In this document: positions 33,737 through 45,058 of the stretch, piece after piece
Layout of the letters: each line of letters opens with the position of its first letter
Numbering within the stretch: position 1 is the stretch's first letter
NCBI RefSeq assembly: GCF_964355755.1
Contig: NC_092671.1
Span: 20,736,001 to 20,800,000 of the forward strand
Length of the DNA: 64,000 nt
DNA from: Antedon mediterranea
Taxonomy: Eukaryota; Echinodermata; Crinoidea; Comatulida; Antedonidae
Direction: 5' to 3'
Notes under the pieces: generated by a model
What the model was told of the DNA's origin: nothing
Database searches by the model: none
Seen by the model: the letters and a program-made list of their open reading frames with translations, nothing else
Program-made: the position numbers and the translations under genes

Positions 33737-34075
33737 TATTCTTTCTTCTATAAGTCTACGAGATGTCTCAGAACCATTACATACTTTAACACCAGAAATA
33801 GTAATATCCGAAAGGGAATGCTCATTATTACAAAAATGGGTGGCTACAGGTAATCCGGGAGTCTTTAGTTTAATAGACCTTAAATGTTCTACAAACCTAT
33901 CACCTAACCTGCGTTTAGTTTCACCAATATAAAGCATATTACATTTAGTACACGAAATACAATAAACTAGATTTCTAGTGGTGCACGTAATACGATCTGT
34001 GATAACATAATTACCAGAAGGTCCTACTATTTGGTTTATATATATAAACTTATCGTTTTGATTTAGCTTTTCGCT
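33734..34075 (-). pseudogene. Penelope-like element, GIY-YIG endonuclease fragment
   Basis: On the minus strand the C-terminal part of a Penelope-like retroelement is readable from about 34075 to 33740. First comes GPSGNYVITDRITCTTRN, then YCISCTKCNMLYIGETKRR (the CxxC pair and the YIG motif of the GIY-YIG nuclease), then LGDRFVEHLRSIK, THFCNNEHSLSDI, and RRLIEERII with the expected Glu. The reverse transcriptase is absent. The reading frame runs into the TA microsatellite, which replaces the stop. The element lies inside the Gbx intron in the same orientation as the gene. Confidence 0.85.
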
Positions 34076-34079
34076 TTTT

Positions 34080-34158
34080 TTTGTATCTCCATTGAGATCC
34101 AGCCACTGATACCCACAGCATTGTCATTTTTTCAGTAATTTTCCTTTGCATTTATATA
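34080..34158 (-). repeat. Direct repeat flanking Penelope fragment, copy 2
   Basis: Same sequence as 33601-33680 apart from a few changes (ATCTCCATTGAGATCCAGCC), about 480 bp away on the other side of the GIY-YIG fragment. Confidence 0.7.
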
Positions 34159-34160
34159 CA

Positions 34161-34250
34161 TATATAAATCAAACTGTAAATTATAGAAACAGTGCTCATA
34201 TTCGGAACATGATCTCATAATCGCGTCGAGCATAGCTCATTGGCGAAAGT
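34161..34250 (-). mobile_element. SINE family A, truncated copy 2
   Basis: Contains CAGTGCTCATATTCGGAACA and GTCGAGCATAGCTCATTGGC, essentially identical to the body of the SINE at 21655-21846, but stops before the tRNA-like head. A few bases later (34268-34300) a piece of its tail occurs in the opposite orientation, next to a TA run. Confidence 0.75.
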
Positions 34251-34824
34251 AAACAATATAATATATAATTTGATTTGACAGTATGATATATATATATATA
34301 TATATGTGTATATATGAAATCATTCTTTTAAGTAGAGGTAATAATTAATAATATTGTTTTAGTAGTTTTGCAGCTTATTATTGTACGATATATATGTACT
34401 ATATATGGGATTGAAAGTTGCTATCGGAAAACGATAATCAGTTGTTTATTTTCGCTATACCTGATACCGTACGTGTATCAGGGGAGTTCCGTTATCCCAA
34501 GTACGATATAATTGGATAAAATATGGATGAGTAAAGTAAAATAATGAAACAGCAGAAATGTCACAATTTAAAAGATAAAAAATGTTGTTTAAAAATGACG
34601 TTAAAACATGAACAACATGTAAATGATTTGCATGTTTGATGAATATAATTTGTTTTGTTGAGAACTTTAAAATCTTCAAAAGATTAATATTCATGTAATC
34701 AACATAAAGGAAATGTTAGAGATAACTTAATTTCATTTTAAATTATATGAAGATAGCGAGTGTGCGGTATTGGAAGGAAGCAAAGAATCTACATGATTCA
34801 AAGTCACTATTGGCGGGAAGCAAG

Positions 34825-35265
34825 GAGATGTAATGCCAGGCTTCCTTTTCTTAATTGTAATTGATTGGATAAATGAGGAAAACAATAGAAGGAATACGCT
34901 GGAAATTCATGCGCAAGTTCTTGATCTTGATTTTGCAGATGACATTGCATTACTTTCAAGTGTATGCAAGTAAAGGTAACCAAAATGAATCAAATATCTA
35001 AAAAACTGGCCTAAAAACAGGAAGGAAACAGAAGTTCTAAATAATATGCAAAGCCATGGTATTTTTTCAAAGTTAAAAAGAATCTGGAAAACAACAACAA
35101 TCAGTCTGAAAACTAAGATCAGGTAATTCAAAACATTGGTAAAGTCTGCTCTTTAATATAGAGCTGAGAGAAAATCAACGAACACGATAACCAGAAACAC
35201 TGTTATTCAAATGTCTACGGCAGATTCTTAAAAAAACATGGTCATAATTATTATAACAAATGAAA
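34825..35265 (+). pseudogene. LINE reverse transcriptase fragment with FADDIALLS box
   Basis: On the plus strand, about 34830-34970 reads FLFLIVIDWINEENNRRNT and then VLDLDFADDIALLS, the RT active-site motif with both catalytic Asp residues. Further weak matches continue downstream, including SKLKRIWKTTTISLKTKIR and LVKSAL, the C-terminal pattern of the same kind of LINE. Stops and frame changes are frequent. It is antisense to Gbx and lies in its intron. The clade (RTE-, jockey- or R1-like) is not resolved. Confidence 0.65.
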
Positions 35266-35559
35266 ATCTACTAAAAACAGTGGGAAAATATAGAGAATAC
35301 CTTGAATAGAGGACATGGAACGAAGCAAAACAAATCGCTAACGATAGAACTTTTCAATGTACACAGAACAGCGGTAACGGTAAAGTCACGTAGAATCTGT
35401 ATATCTTAATCGGGTTTTCGCTCCAAGTTTTGTGTAAATGGTCATAAGGAATATAACATAACATAGATTCTATAGTTTTGTTTTCCATTTACCGCTCCCT
35501 GTGTAAATTGGCCTTTATGTGCCACGATGCCCGAAGAGGATAGGTAATGAAAGGTAATT

Positions 35560-35865
35560 AACTTACCGTATTTATTGAAATAAAAGAAACGAAATGAATG
35601 CTTTGAATAAACGCCTCCCTCGAATAAATGCCCCGCCACATGCATATATACAAAACATTGTATTATACAACACACTTAAGTAGAATTCATTGATTGACAT
35701 TATCTACAATTTACCAAGCAGTTTTTACTGTATTTTATCACTTCTCGATATTAATTTTTTTTCCTCATATCTAGGGAGTGTTTATTTGATTATACATGTT
35801 ACCATATTACACCCAAAAATATTAACGCCTCCTCCGAAGAAACGCGTTTGAGAGGACACCGGCGA
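35560..35865 (-). repeat. Dispersed repeat (CCTCGAATAAACGCC family), copy 1
   Basis: Starts near TTACCGTATTTATTGAAATA and carries GAATAAACGCCTCCCTCGAA, CCCCGCCACATGCATATA and TACTGTATTTTATCACTTCT. The same blocks in the same order and orientation appear at 44575-44885. It is a non-autonomous repeat of unknown class; the ends carry the ACCGTA palindromic motif. Strand is arbitrary. Confidence 0.7.
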
Positions 35866-36477
35866 AATTATGTTTAATTATTATAAATGTTTCTATTTAT
35901 TAAGATTTAACTTAGACACTTTTATGTACATATCATTATACATCATATACTGTACATATCATGTTTTATTGTAGATAATAGTGTTTTCGGAATCCTATTT
36001 CTATAATGATTATTGAATTTATTTTGACTTTAGCTTTTTGTTTTTATTTTATATTTAAATATTAGATAAATTTGTCTCAAATAATATTACAAATCCCTTC
36101 TAACGATTTCTTATATATAAGGATGCACATTATTATGTATCTATATTTAATAATAATGAGCTAAGTATAGTTACTTAATATAACTTAAAGAAACCTATGA
36201 TAAATTACAGCTTCATTACAAGGCCTATAGATACTTGCGGAGACAGGTTTAAACAATACTAGTTACAATAAATATTAAATAAATCGTATTTCTTCTTTTT
36301 TGCCGCTGCTGCTGCTGCTGCAAAATTGAAGCATTACAACCTAATGTATCTTATGCACTTTCCGAAAGTATTTTCATCAGAAAGATTTCAGGTTTTAAGA
36401 AAGGGTTATCTCGTCAATAATGAAATATTTTATTTAACACCATAAGCGCTTTTCATCATTTTACAATACATACTTAC

Positions 36478-36952
36478 CCTTAAAAATTACACTGTCCGCC
36501 GGCATATTTGCAGTAGGATCCATTGCATGCCGACCTATCCCTAAACCACTACACATACTTGCACCCATACCAGGAAGTAAGGGTGACGATACTGTGGGTG
36601 GCGTCGACTGCATAGGCGAATGCACCGATGAAGACGTAAACATTCCATACTGATCAGTGTATGGTAACTGGGGCTGAGTCAAACGGCCCGTGGTGTTTCC
36701 ATGATAACTATTTTGAGTATCATCAACCGATCTTAGACCTGTACATGGAGGGTTTGAATCTTGTCGTAAATGGTACATTGGTAAAAGGCCACCTGTGCTT
36801 ACCAGCATTCCCGCCGATGAACTGTGCATTGCAGGTACTCCATGATAAATTTGTCCCAGTCGTCCTACCTGATATCCACTGCCAGGATAGCCAGGTGAAC
36901 CGGCCTGAGGGGTTCTTGTCGGTGACATAAGAGAATCTATAGTAAAAGCCAT
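36478..36952 (-). CDS. gbx: Gbx homeobox transcription factor, exon 1 (eh1 repressor motif)
   Basis: First coding exon, 158 codons plus one base. The start ATG at 36952 gives MAFTIDSLMSPTRTP at the very N-terminus. AFTIDSL is the eh1-like Groucho-binding motif that vertebrate Gbx proteins also carry near the N-terminus (TAFSIDSL), which supports this start and implies a repressor role. The rest is low-complexity, rich in Ser, Pro, Gly, Thr and Met, as in the linker of other Gbx proteins. The exon ends ATTTTTAAGG just before the donor GTAAGTATG, splitting codon 159. Open frame beyond the donor (KYVL) is intronic. The complete protein is about 339 residues, near the length of human GBX2. An opposite-strand frame at 36661-36930 is an artefact. 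Confidence 0.93.
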
Positions 36953-37260
36953 GAAGAGTTTTGATGTTGGTTAGTCTTGTCGTGTGTCAACTTGTCAATC
37001 GTTTTTGCAAATGAAAGTATTGGCATTGTCTGTAAGGTTGTCCCAATCGTCTAGAGCCGATGCTATTATAGAAGTGATCAATCACGAACAACATCAAACA
37101 CCTGATTGCTAACTATTTCAGAAAGGACTGTACACCGACGGAGGCCAGAAGCTACAAACGAAACATGTGATTGGCGGGGCGGAGACTACCGGTCTTACAC
37201 AGGGATTCGCTCTACAAAATACTTAGATATGATTGGTCGAATATGTTGAGATTTTGGCTG
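36953..37260 (-). promoter_or_regulatory. gbx: Gbx 5' UTR / proximal promoter candidate
   Basis: Upstream of the Gbx start, the minus strand has a GC box (CTCCGCCCC, 37176-37184) directly next to a CCAAT box (37170-37174), and a second CCAAT box at 37232-37236. This is locally GC-rich compared with the AT-rich neighbourhood. No convincing TATA box is visible, which suits a developmental gene with dispersed initiation. The transcription start is not determined. Confidence 0.45.
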
Positions 37261-37454
37261 CGAGATCGCTGTTGCATTTAACAGAGTGGCAAAGAAAGCA
37301 TGGATCAGTTGAGGTTAGAGATAATTATTAGTCAAGAACAGTGAGTAGTAGATATGTCTTTCTTTCTACCAAACATTATTAATGTATTGTAATATAAATA
37401 GAATAAGATCATTTTTAAATATTCGTTAGTTTCTTATAAATTTAAAACAGATTA

Positions 37455-37620
37455 AAGCCTAGTTTACACTAGCAAATTTTGTTTGTAAATTGGAGTATTG
37501 TCCGAATAAAGTCTGCATACTTTGTTGTCAACATGTCTACAGTAGCAAACTTTGGAAAACTTTTCTTGTTTTACAAAAAGTTTACAAACCAAGTCTTGCC
37601 AGTGTAGAGCAATTTACACT
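37455..37620. mobile_element. Possible MITE upstream of Gbx
   Basis: An imperfect inverted repeat: TTTACACTAGCAAATTTTGT with TTTGTAAA on the left, and on the right the complement of CTACACTGGCAAGACTTG with TTTGTAAACTT. The ends resemble the ACACTATCAAACTT-type MITE at 61057-61224. Boundaries uncertain. Confidence 0.45.
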
Positions 37621-40600
37621 TTACTAAGCACAACTATACGGAAACACAACATATATAGCCTCTTAAGGTAACGGAGCTATAACGTTATTGTCAGTAACAT
37701 CTCCATACACTAATTCATATGATTTAAAATGTTAACGAAATTATGTAAATGTTGATTGTAAAAATCGTTCATCCCTATTTGTTTAGTTTATTTATTTACG
37801 CGATATCGATTTCGCCTTAATGCCCGCAGCTGAGAGAAAGCTCAACTTGTTACTATTTTAATTATAATAACTTATAATACTAATTAATAACAATGTAAAT
37901 AATGGTTGCAAGTATTTTCTAATTAGTGTACTTTGAAATTAATAAACATTATTAAATCAATGTGGACTTTTAAAATATTCTTTAAAAATAAATCTTTATC
38001 TTTATTATAATTAGTATTACCATTATATATTATTATGTGGAATGCTATATTCATGCTAAACACCTTTATTTGTTGCAAATGCCATCCATATTATTAATTC
38101 ACATTACCATCGATAAAATACTGTATTGTAATTAAGAATATGTAAAGGAAACCTTTTAAACATGTGTATTCTATATTTTATATATCTATGTTTTTTTTTA
38201 TCGTACTAATATTTGCCAATCTTTAAGAAGAATTTGTATTGTTATTTTATTATGATAATGTACAAATAAATAATTTCAGTATTCAGTATTTTTCATTTTG
38301 GTTTTCAGCCAAATCAAATTCTATTGTAACTTAATAATGTGAATTACTATTTTATATTAGCTTCTTGATTATTCAAAGCCTTTTCTTCTACAGGCAAAGA
38401 AGAATTAATTCATATTATTTCACTAGTATTACATTTCGTGTTAATGATCTTACCCACGTTTTCACCTAAAATTAATTTCTTTCAAATGCTAAATAATTAA
38501 AAAACAAACTTTAATTTTTTTAAATGAAATTTCAAAATGCAATAGTAATCAACCCTATATCCAATGAATAGTGAAACAATATTTATTATCAATTATGCGT
38601 TATCGTAGTTGGTGGATTTATAACATAATAATTAAGCGCTTTTTAAATATCGAATAATAAATCAAAACATTAAAACTGTAATTATTTCCACTATATATCT
38701 AATTTATTGTACAGTACATTGGTCTATGTATTCTGTGACTGTGATCAGTTTACTTGTGGAAGCTAACGAATTTTTAAAATTTCGTATATTAAATTTTAGA
38801 TGTGTTTATAAATGTTAATATTACTTGAGTTTTAAGACAGATAACACGAATAGAAACAATTAACCAATTCTACACAGATATATCAAAAATGTTTACTACA
38901 TTGTGATTCACAAAGTGCGTGTATTAATCATAAAAGAATGTATATAACCAAAGATATACATAATGTGATGAAAATGTACTTTTGGGGTAATTGTGAATTG
39001 AAAACCTCTTTTTTCCTGGAGATTCAACGTATTGATGTATTTAGTCAGCGAAATTAACATTGACGTCTTCTTGAAGTCTTGGTTGAAGCTATTTAAGAAT
39101 GTCTTGTACTAGGTTATAAAATATCTGTGTAATCACATCAAGTATAGATATAATTATGTATTTTGTTTATGGAACCACACGTTAAAAAGATCGCCTTTGT
39201 TACTATTACCAGAATTTTAAATAAGTTGTAAGGTGTTGTTTCTGTAAGTGTTTGTTTCTCCGTTTATAAGCTTTTGTTTTGTTTCAGTCTTTGGCTATGC
39301 TTGTTTATCATACATACTATTTTGAAAGGTTGTTTTTGTTATTGAAGTATACCTGAATATATAAAAATGTAATAAGATGATTTCAAAATATTTTCGAAAT
39401 TCTACAATGGTGGTCGTATAACACGGTTTATTAAATGTTTTTTATGTAGGTTGTACCTACTGGTTGTCGTCGAACACCATGAATTAAAGTAAAGTAAGGG
39501 AGGAAATGCCGTAAATGAGTTTATAATGTGACTAGTTGTAAAAATATTATGTTGTGATGCTCGTGATTATGGGTAAGGTAATATGGTTTCCAACCCCGAA
39601 ACCAGTTCTAGAAATACCGGTGTCCGGCGGGGATAGTTTCACCAAGTATAGTTTACGTTCTATTTATTTGTTGTTAGCCGAAACCGTTCAATTCATTTCA
39701 TTTCAATGTAGGCCTAAATGTTTTTTATATATTTACAAATGTCAGTAGGCGCATTAGTTCTCAACAAAACAGGAATGCTTACAATCTGTGTGCATAGTTT
39801 CTAGCAATGCTTGAATTGTTTTATATTGTGTTTTATATTGTTTTGAATTTAAAAAAACACATATTATTAACGACGACGATGATGATGATCATAATGACGA
39901 CGAATGTGGTGACGAGTTAAAGGCGAATTCCAGCACAAAGCATAATAACTAGTTTAAAAGATTATTTTAATGGTTTCAATCTATGATTTTACATTTGTAC
40001 AGGACGTGAAAATGATGTTATGCTTATGTCCTTGAGGTTTATTGTGTTCTGCTTTCACACCAACTAATTCATTTATTCTTTGTTTGCTCGTTTGCCTCGT
40101 AGAATACTTGTAAACAAATTTCAATAGCAAGAGGTTGTGAAAGAATTAAATGATATAGTATTTTAAAATTTAAGTATATTATAGAAAATTACTTTTATCT
40201 GACATATGTAGCTTTGTGCGTAAACAAACTATATAAATCTTCAATAAATAATAATATTAATAACAGAACAAAATTACAATACTATTTAACACGATAACTA
40301 TATTTTATGTATTGAGAATAATATTAATAATAATATTAACAATGATAATGATAATGATAATAATAATGATAATGATGATGATGATGACTATAACTCCAAC
40401 AGTAACGCACCAAATCAACCATTGTGCAGACATGATTGTTTGAATGGTTGCTCTTTATGTTTCCATTATATTTATCGTGGGCAATCATGTAGGCCTATAA
40501 TGTTTGTGTAATGTTTCTAGGTAAATGGTTGAAATATGTGGTATAGCTTTTTCAGTCCAAGAATTTCAAAATGACTTTTTTTTAAACATACTAAAATCTA

Positions 40601-40780
40601 GGCCTATATAGATATTAGGCCTAGTAATTAGGTATTAGTAAATACCTAAAATTCATAATTTCAAAATGGCTGCCATTTGAAAACTTTGAGCCTAATTATC
40701 TCTTTAATCACCATAAGTATTTTGTATAAGAATGTATTAAACACTAATATAAACATTACCCTTAAGATTCAGAATAAAAA
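37621..40780. other. Gbx upstream intergenic region, no feature recognised
   Basis: AT-rich, with unusually few recognisable repeats over 3 kb. Short simple-sequence runs occur at about 39872-39905 (GAT/GAC triplets) and 40320-40390 (ATAATG/GATGAT). It could hold regulatory DNA of the neighbouring homeobox gene, but the sequence alone does not show this. Confidence 0.3.
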
Positions 40781-40947
40781 AATATAATTTTGCCTTTGGA
40801 GAGTCTAAGTCAAAGGTTATTTTATTACACTATATGAAATTATGTTATATCTTAAACTCGAGTATTGAATAAGAATGTAGTATAAATAAATGTGACCTTA
40901 AAGATTCAAACATCTAATCTGTGCTTTCTTCTGGAAATAGGACACAA
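40781..40947 (+). repeat. 167-bp direct repeat, copy 1
   Basis: Begins AATATAATTTTGCCTTTGGA and ends TCTTCTGGAAATAGGACACA. Almost identical to 41355-41522 (for example GAGTATTG against GAGTGTTG), so a recent duplication of non-coding DNA. Confidence 0.9.
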
Positions 40948-41135
40948 GGTTAAAGGCGAAAGGCTTAAAATGTATTGTCCCCAAAGAACATGAAAAATGA
41001 ACAGTATTTAAATCTGACTTATTTTGTAGTTTTAATAAAGTTAATCCCTTCCGTTTAAAAAACTCCGGAAAAAAACAGTTTTTTAATATTATTGAATACG
41101 CCATTTTAATGGCACAATAGTTATTCACTTTGACA
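40948..41135 (+). repeat. Short dispersed repeat (TGTATTGTCCCC family), longest copy
   Basis: AAGGCTTAAAATGTATTGTC, then CATGAAAAATGAACAG, then TTTTGTAGTTTTAATAAAGT, then TACGCCATTTTAATGG. The blocks are shared with copies near 917-1014 and 4369-4500. Confidence 0.6.
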
Positions 41136-41251
41136 AAAAAATGTATGGAAATGAACTCTTGAATGAATTCTTTAACCTAATAAAATCATAATTTAAAGAA
41201 AGAATAGTAAACTGGAAGCCCATTGTCTGAAATCAATGGGTTGTATTTGAT

Positions 41252-41673
41252 TTACCTTTTTTGTTCTTTTAAATTGTTTTAAAGCTAAATAATTATTTTT
41301 TAAATAACCTGATTAAAATGACTTTTTTTGATTTTAGTATTTATTTTTATACTAAAATATAATTTTGCCTTTGGAGAGTCTAAGTCAAAGGTTATTTTAT
41401 TACACTATATGAAATTATGTTATATCTTAAACTCGAGTGTTGAATAAGAATGTAGTATAAATAAATGTGACCTTAAAGATTCAAACATCTAATCTGTGCT
41501 TTCTTCTGGAAATAGGACACAACGTTTAAAATTGACAGTCCCTTTTTTTAATGCAAGTTATGGGTTGAAAAAATAAATACTAAAATCAAAAAAAGTCATT
41601 TTGTAGTTTTAATCATGTTATTTAAAAAATAATGATTTAGCTTTAAAACAATTTAAAAGAACAAAAAAGGTAA
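41252..41673. mobile_element. 422-bp foldback element with ~100-bp arms
   Basis: The left arm starts TTACCTTTTTTGTTCTTTTA and the right arm ends in its inverse. The arms continue through AAGCTAAAT and GACTTTTTTTGATTTTAGTA with few differences. Between the arms lies copy 2 of the 167-bp repeat. No coding content and no evident target duplication. Confidence 0.75.
41355..41522 (+). repeat. 167-bp direct repeat, copy 2 (inside foldback)
   Basis: Near-identical to 40781-40947. Its location between the arms of the foldback element suggests the element captured or was assembled around it. Confidence 0.9.
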
Positions 41674-41795
41674 TCTTTCTCTCTGTTTCTTGATAATACT
41701 GGGGATTTTAAAACAAAGAATGAGGTTTCGCAGAGGGGATATTCATTGCATGAAAAAGTATAGATTAACATGAATAAAAGCTTTGCAAATATTGA
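41674..41795 (+). repeat. 120-bp direct repeat, copy 1
   Basis: TCTCTGTTTCTTGATAATAC, then GAATGAGGTTTCGCAGAGGG, then CATGAATAAAAGCTTTGCAA. Repeated nearly identically at 43228-43348. It abuts the right end of the foldback element. Confidence 0.88.
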
Positions 41796-43227
41796 TAAAT
41801 AAGGTGTAATAAAATAAAATAATGCTCAAAAATGTACTTCTTTATATTTTTTTTACTTTTTACAATCCAACATACATCAGCGTTGGTGCAAATTGATATT
41901 CTAGGATATTGTAGGTTGGTTTTGTAGGACGCGTTTATACAACACGCTATTACACTTAATTGCGAAAAAGCTATTTGGCTGAATCCTAAAATTGGAAGTG
42001 TCTACAGGGTAGTGTTTTGACCTATCGTTAAATAAAAGTATGTCCTGTGACAATTTTTACCAAATCTAGTAGATAATTGTGCCTTTGTTTGCACATTTTA
42101 ACCGATTTAGAGCTTAACAATAACGCTTATCAAATGTTGGCATAATTTTACAAAACGTAGCATAGTTTTATCCTAATGTTAACCCTATTTTATACTTTCA
42201 GTTTGTTTCATCATCATGTGTTATTAAAGTAAAATTTAACTTCAACAGTCCGTGTAAGAGCTAATGAAATCAATGTTTACCTTATTTTACAGTGAAATAA
42301 TAGGACAAATACAATAAAATGCTGTAATTTTAACAAGATATCCAAATAATTTTATCTGTGCATGTTTCAACAAAACCCATTTCACTGTGCAAAGAAAATA
42401 TATTTTTGACCTAAAAGTTCATATTTATAGACAACTGATCTAACTAAGCATACTTTCAATAAGAAGTATCAATACAACATATACAAAGAAATAAAAGAAA
42501 ATAAGAATCGAAATAATTGACGAATATTAATCATTAAGATGCAATTATTTTATTGTAAAAAAAACAAATCGTATATAGGCCTACATACGTATTGATTAAT
42601 AAATAAGTATGGTGGTTGTAAAAAGGGCAAGTGCGTTCACTATTTTCATTATATATTTGCCTACTTAATAAATAAATAATAATAACATAATTAGATGGGT
42701 TCAACACTATCTTGAAATTATTTAGCTTGGATATATTGATTGATGGTTTGGCCATGGACCTATTGGCAATACAGTAAATAAATTAAATGTCACGTGTTCT
42801 ACTAGAGGCTATTTTGATTATGCAGTGATACCATCTTCATTGTATCAGCACCAATGACAATAATGCCACACCAGTTTCTTTTAAAATTAATGTCGCACAA
42901 GGTCTAAATCATTTTACGTGGTACACTTATGACATTTTCTCTCCATTTCATCCAACAAACATAGACAGCTTGTTAAATGATTCAATACAGAAGTAATAAT
43001 TTGTACCGAGTCTACTGAAATGAGTGTTTCAACATCAAAGAAAAGCCGCCCGATCGTTTACACTGACAAGGATAATTAGACAGGCTTATAACCCCCTTTC
43101 GATACTGGTTCAGTGGTCTGAAGAGTACATAACAAGTCCAGTTACGACTCATTCGGATGAAGCGATTTATCTCATGGGTATCCTGGCCTTCAAAATCATT
43201 CATCACGAATAGAAAAAGATAAACCGA
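41796..43227. other. Spacer between 120-bp direct repeats, no gene recognised
   Basis: AT-rich and non-coding on both strands. Short open frames here overlap each other in opposite orientations and have no recognisable similarity. Confidence 0.3.
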
Positions 43228-43348
43228 TCTTTCTCTCTGTTTCTTGATAATACTGGGATTTTAAAACAATGAATGAGGTTTCGCAGAGGGGATATACATC
43301 GCATGAAAAAGTATAGATTAACATGAATAAAAGCTTTGCAAATATTGA
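43228..43348 (+). repeat. 120-bp direct repeat, copy 2
   Basis: Nearly identical to 41674-41795 and 1.55 kb from it. The pair may mark a duplication or the ends of an unidentified element. Confidence 0.88.
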
Positions 43349-43488
43349 GAAAACATTATTATAATAAATTACCTTTATCAAAGAAAATACAACTTTTTTA
43401 ATACTGTATGAATCTAATACAGTAGGCCTTATACTTTGCTTAGATTGAATATAATATTCGTGTAGCTTTCAAATGAGTTTTAACAAAT

Positions 43489-43757
43489 ACCGTAAAACCT
43501 CGAAAAGAAGCTCATGGACTTATTTTGTTTAGTACTTTTGGATGGGCTTAATTTCAAGATGGGCTGCTTTTCGAGATGGGCTTCCTTTTGTGATTACTTA
43601 AAATAAATTTAATTATTAATTAATCGTTCATACATTATATCTGCATCACACGTTGTCTGCCATTACATCACCTTTATTTCTTTGATATTCAATAGTATCT
43701 CGAAAAGAAGCAATACTATCTCAAAAAGAATCCCTTTGGCAGACGGTTTACGGTATA
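43489..43757. mobile_element. MITE-like repeat, TACCGTAAAACCTCGAAAAG family
   Basis: Starts TACCGTAAAACCTCGAAAAG and ends GGTTTACGGTA, so the outermost bases are inverted. Inside are several AGAAGC/GCTTCTTTTCGAGA motifs in both orientations. Fragments of the same family are seen at about 11590-11640, 27000-27075 and 61850-61930. Confidence 0.6.
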
Positions 43758-44574
43758 CATATTATTTTTATTGTACATCATATCGTAAATCATCATCGCT
43801 TAACAAAGATCAAACGATATTAAAATCCTTCATTCGTGGTGCTAAATTACGCAATAATCTTCAAATTGTAATAGATTGCAATTGTTTGTAATTTTTAGAG
43901 GATAGAGAGCAGTTTGTCTGTTTCAATAAGAACATTTTTGAAATACTGTAAATATCATATATATGTATGTCTCAAAGATGATGCGTTATCATTGTTGTTT
44001 CTTCGTGAGGTACTTTTACTTTTTCCTCCTTAGACTCAGATATTTTTTTCTGTTGCATTTTCAGTTATTCAAATATTACCGATGGAATTTTAAAAATGTT
44101 TTGGAAAACACAACATTATTACTAATATTTTAATATTTATATTACTATTTAAATTATTATTATTTTATTAGTGATCCTATTATCTATTTTTATTAATTTT
44201 TTTTAAGTAACAAGCAGAGGAATAATTGGTAACCAATATAACCTTTTTGTTGGCAGCGAAAGAAAATATGCAAGTTTGTTTGTAACACCTTAAAGTCAAT
44301 AATCTTACTTTTGGGAAAGTAGGTCATAATAATTGATGCATAAACCCGCCTTAATGATTGCGTTAGAAATAACGCGTAAATGACGAATAGTAAAATCCTA
44401 CAGCTTGACTCTTGTTGTAAACAGTCTGAAAGGAGGTCAGTTAATATTTGTCATTTGTTTATTCAAAAAGTTTGCAAGTCTGTCAAACCCATAGAGGGCG
44501 TTCTTTCTAATTCATTTTTATAAACATTTTCAATATTAAATTATAGAATTCGGTAAACACAGACGACAGCAGCG
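43758..44574. other. Intergenic, no feature recognised
   Basis: AT-rich; no gene and no identified repeat. Confidence 0.3.
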
Positions 44575-44885
44575 TTTTTATTCGAATAAACACCTCCCTC
44601 AAATAAACGCTTCTGGGCCTCTTTTTATTTCCTCGAATAAACGCCCCGCCACATGCATATAGGCCTATACACAATATTGTATTACCACAAATTTGTATTT
44701 GCAGTAGAATTAATTGATTGACATAATCTACAATTTACCAAGCATTTAGATACAGTTTTTTACTGTATTTTATCACTTCTCGATATTAATTGTGTTTTCA
44801 ATGGGGTATTTATTTGATTATACATGTTACCATATTACGCCAAAAAAATAAACGCCTCCCTCGAATAAATGAATACCGTAAATAC
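44575..44885 (+). repeat. Dispersed repeat (CCTCGAATAAACGCC family), copy 2
   Basis: Same blocks as 35560-35865: CCTCGAATAAACGCCCCGCC, ACATGCATATAGG, TACTGTATTTTATCACTTCT, CGCCTCCCTCGAATAAATG, ending in ATACCGTAAATACGGTAA. This copy is more complete at its right end. Confidence 0.72.
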
Positions 44886-45058
44886 GGTAACTTAAATAAT
44901 GTGAAGGCATAGTTTTATGATACATTAAAATTATGTTTGTCTATTTAAAAGATAACAACTATACATTTTACAACATTTTACAATCTATAAAGAAATAAAT
45001 CTGAAAGATCCATAGATATATGCACGATTTTGTTTAGGGTTGAAATAGGAGTAGGCCT

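Larger units (their letters stand above)
32079..36477 (-). other. gbx: Gbx intron, phase 1, about 4.4 kb, transposon-rich
   Basis: Donor GTAAGTATG begins at 36477 and the acceptor TTCTTTTAG ends at 32079 (minus strand). Vertebrate GBX genes also have two coding exons with the homeobox in the second, so the structure is conserved. The intron contains a Penelope-like fragment, a SINE fragment, a LINE RT fragment, a 0.3-kb dispersed repeat, and a small (CTG)n run at about 36303-36321. From 32100 to 33600 I see no recognisable element. Confidence 0.9.

Noticed and set aside
36661-36930. 89-codon plus-strand frame over Gbx exon 1
   Set aside because: Antisense shadow of a confirmed coding exon.
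43024-43212. Overlapping plus and minus frames of about 60 codons
   Set aside because: Mutual shadows with no recognised similarity.
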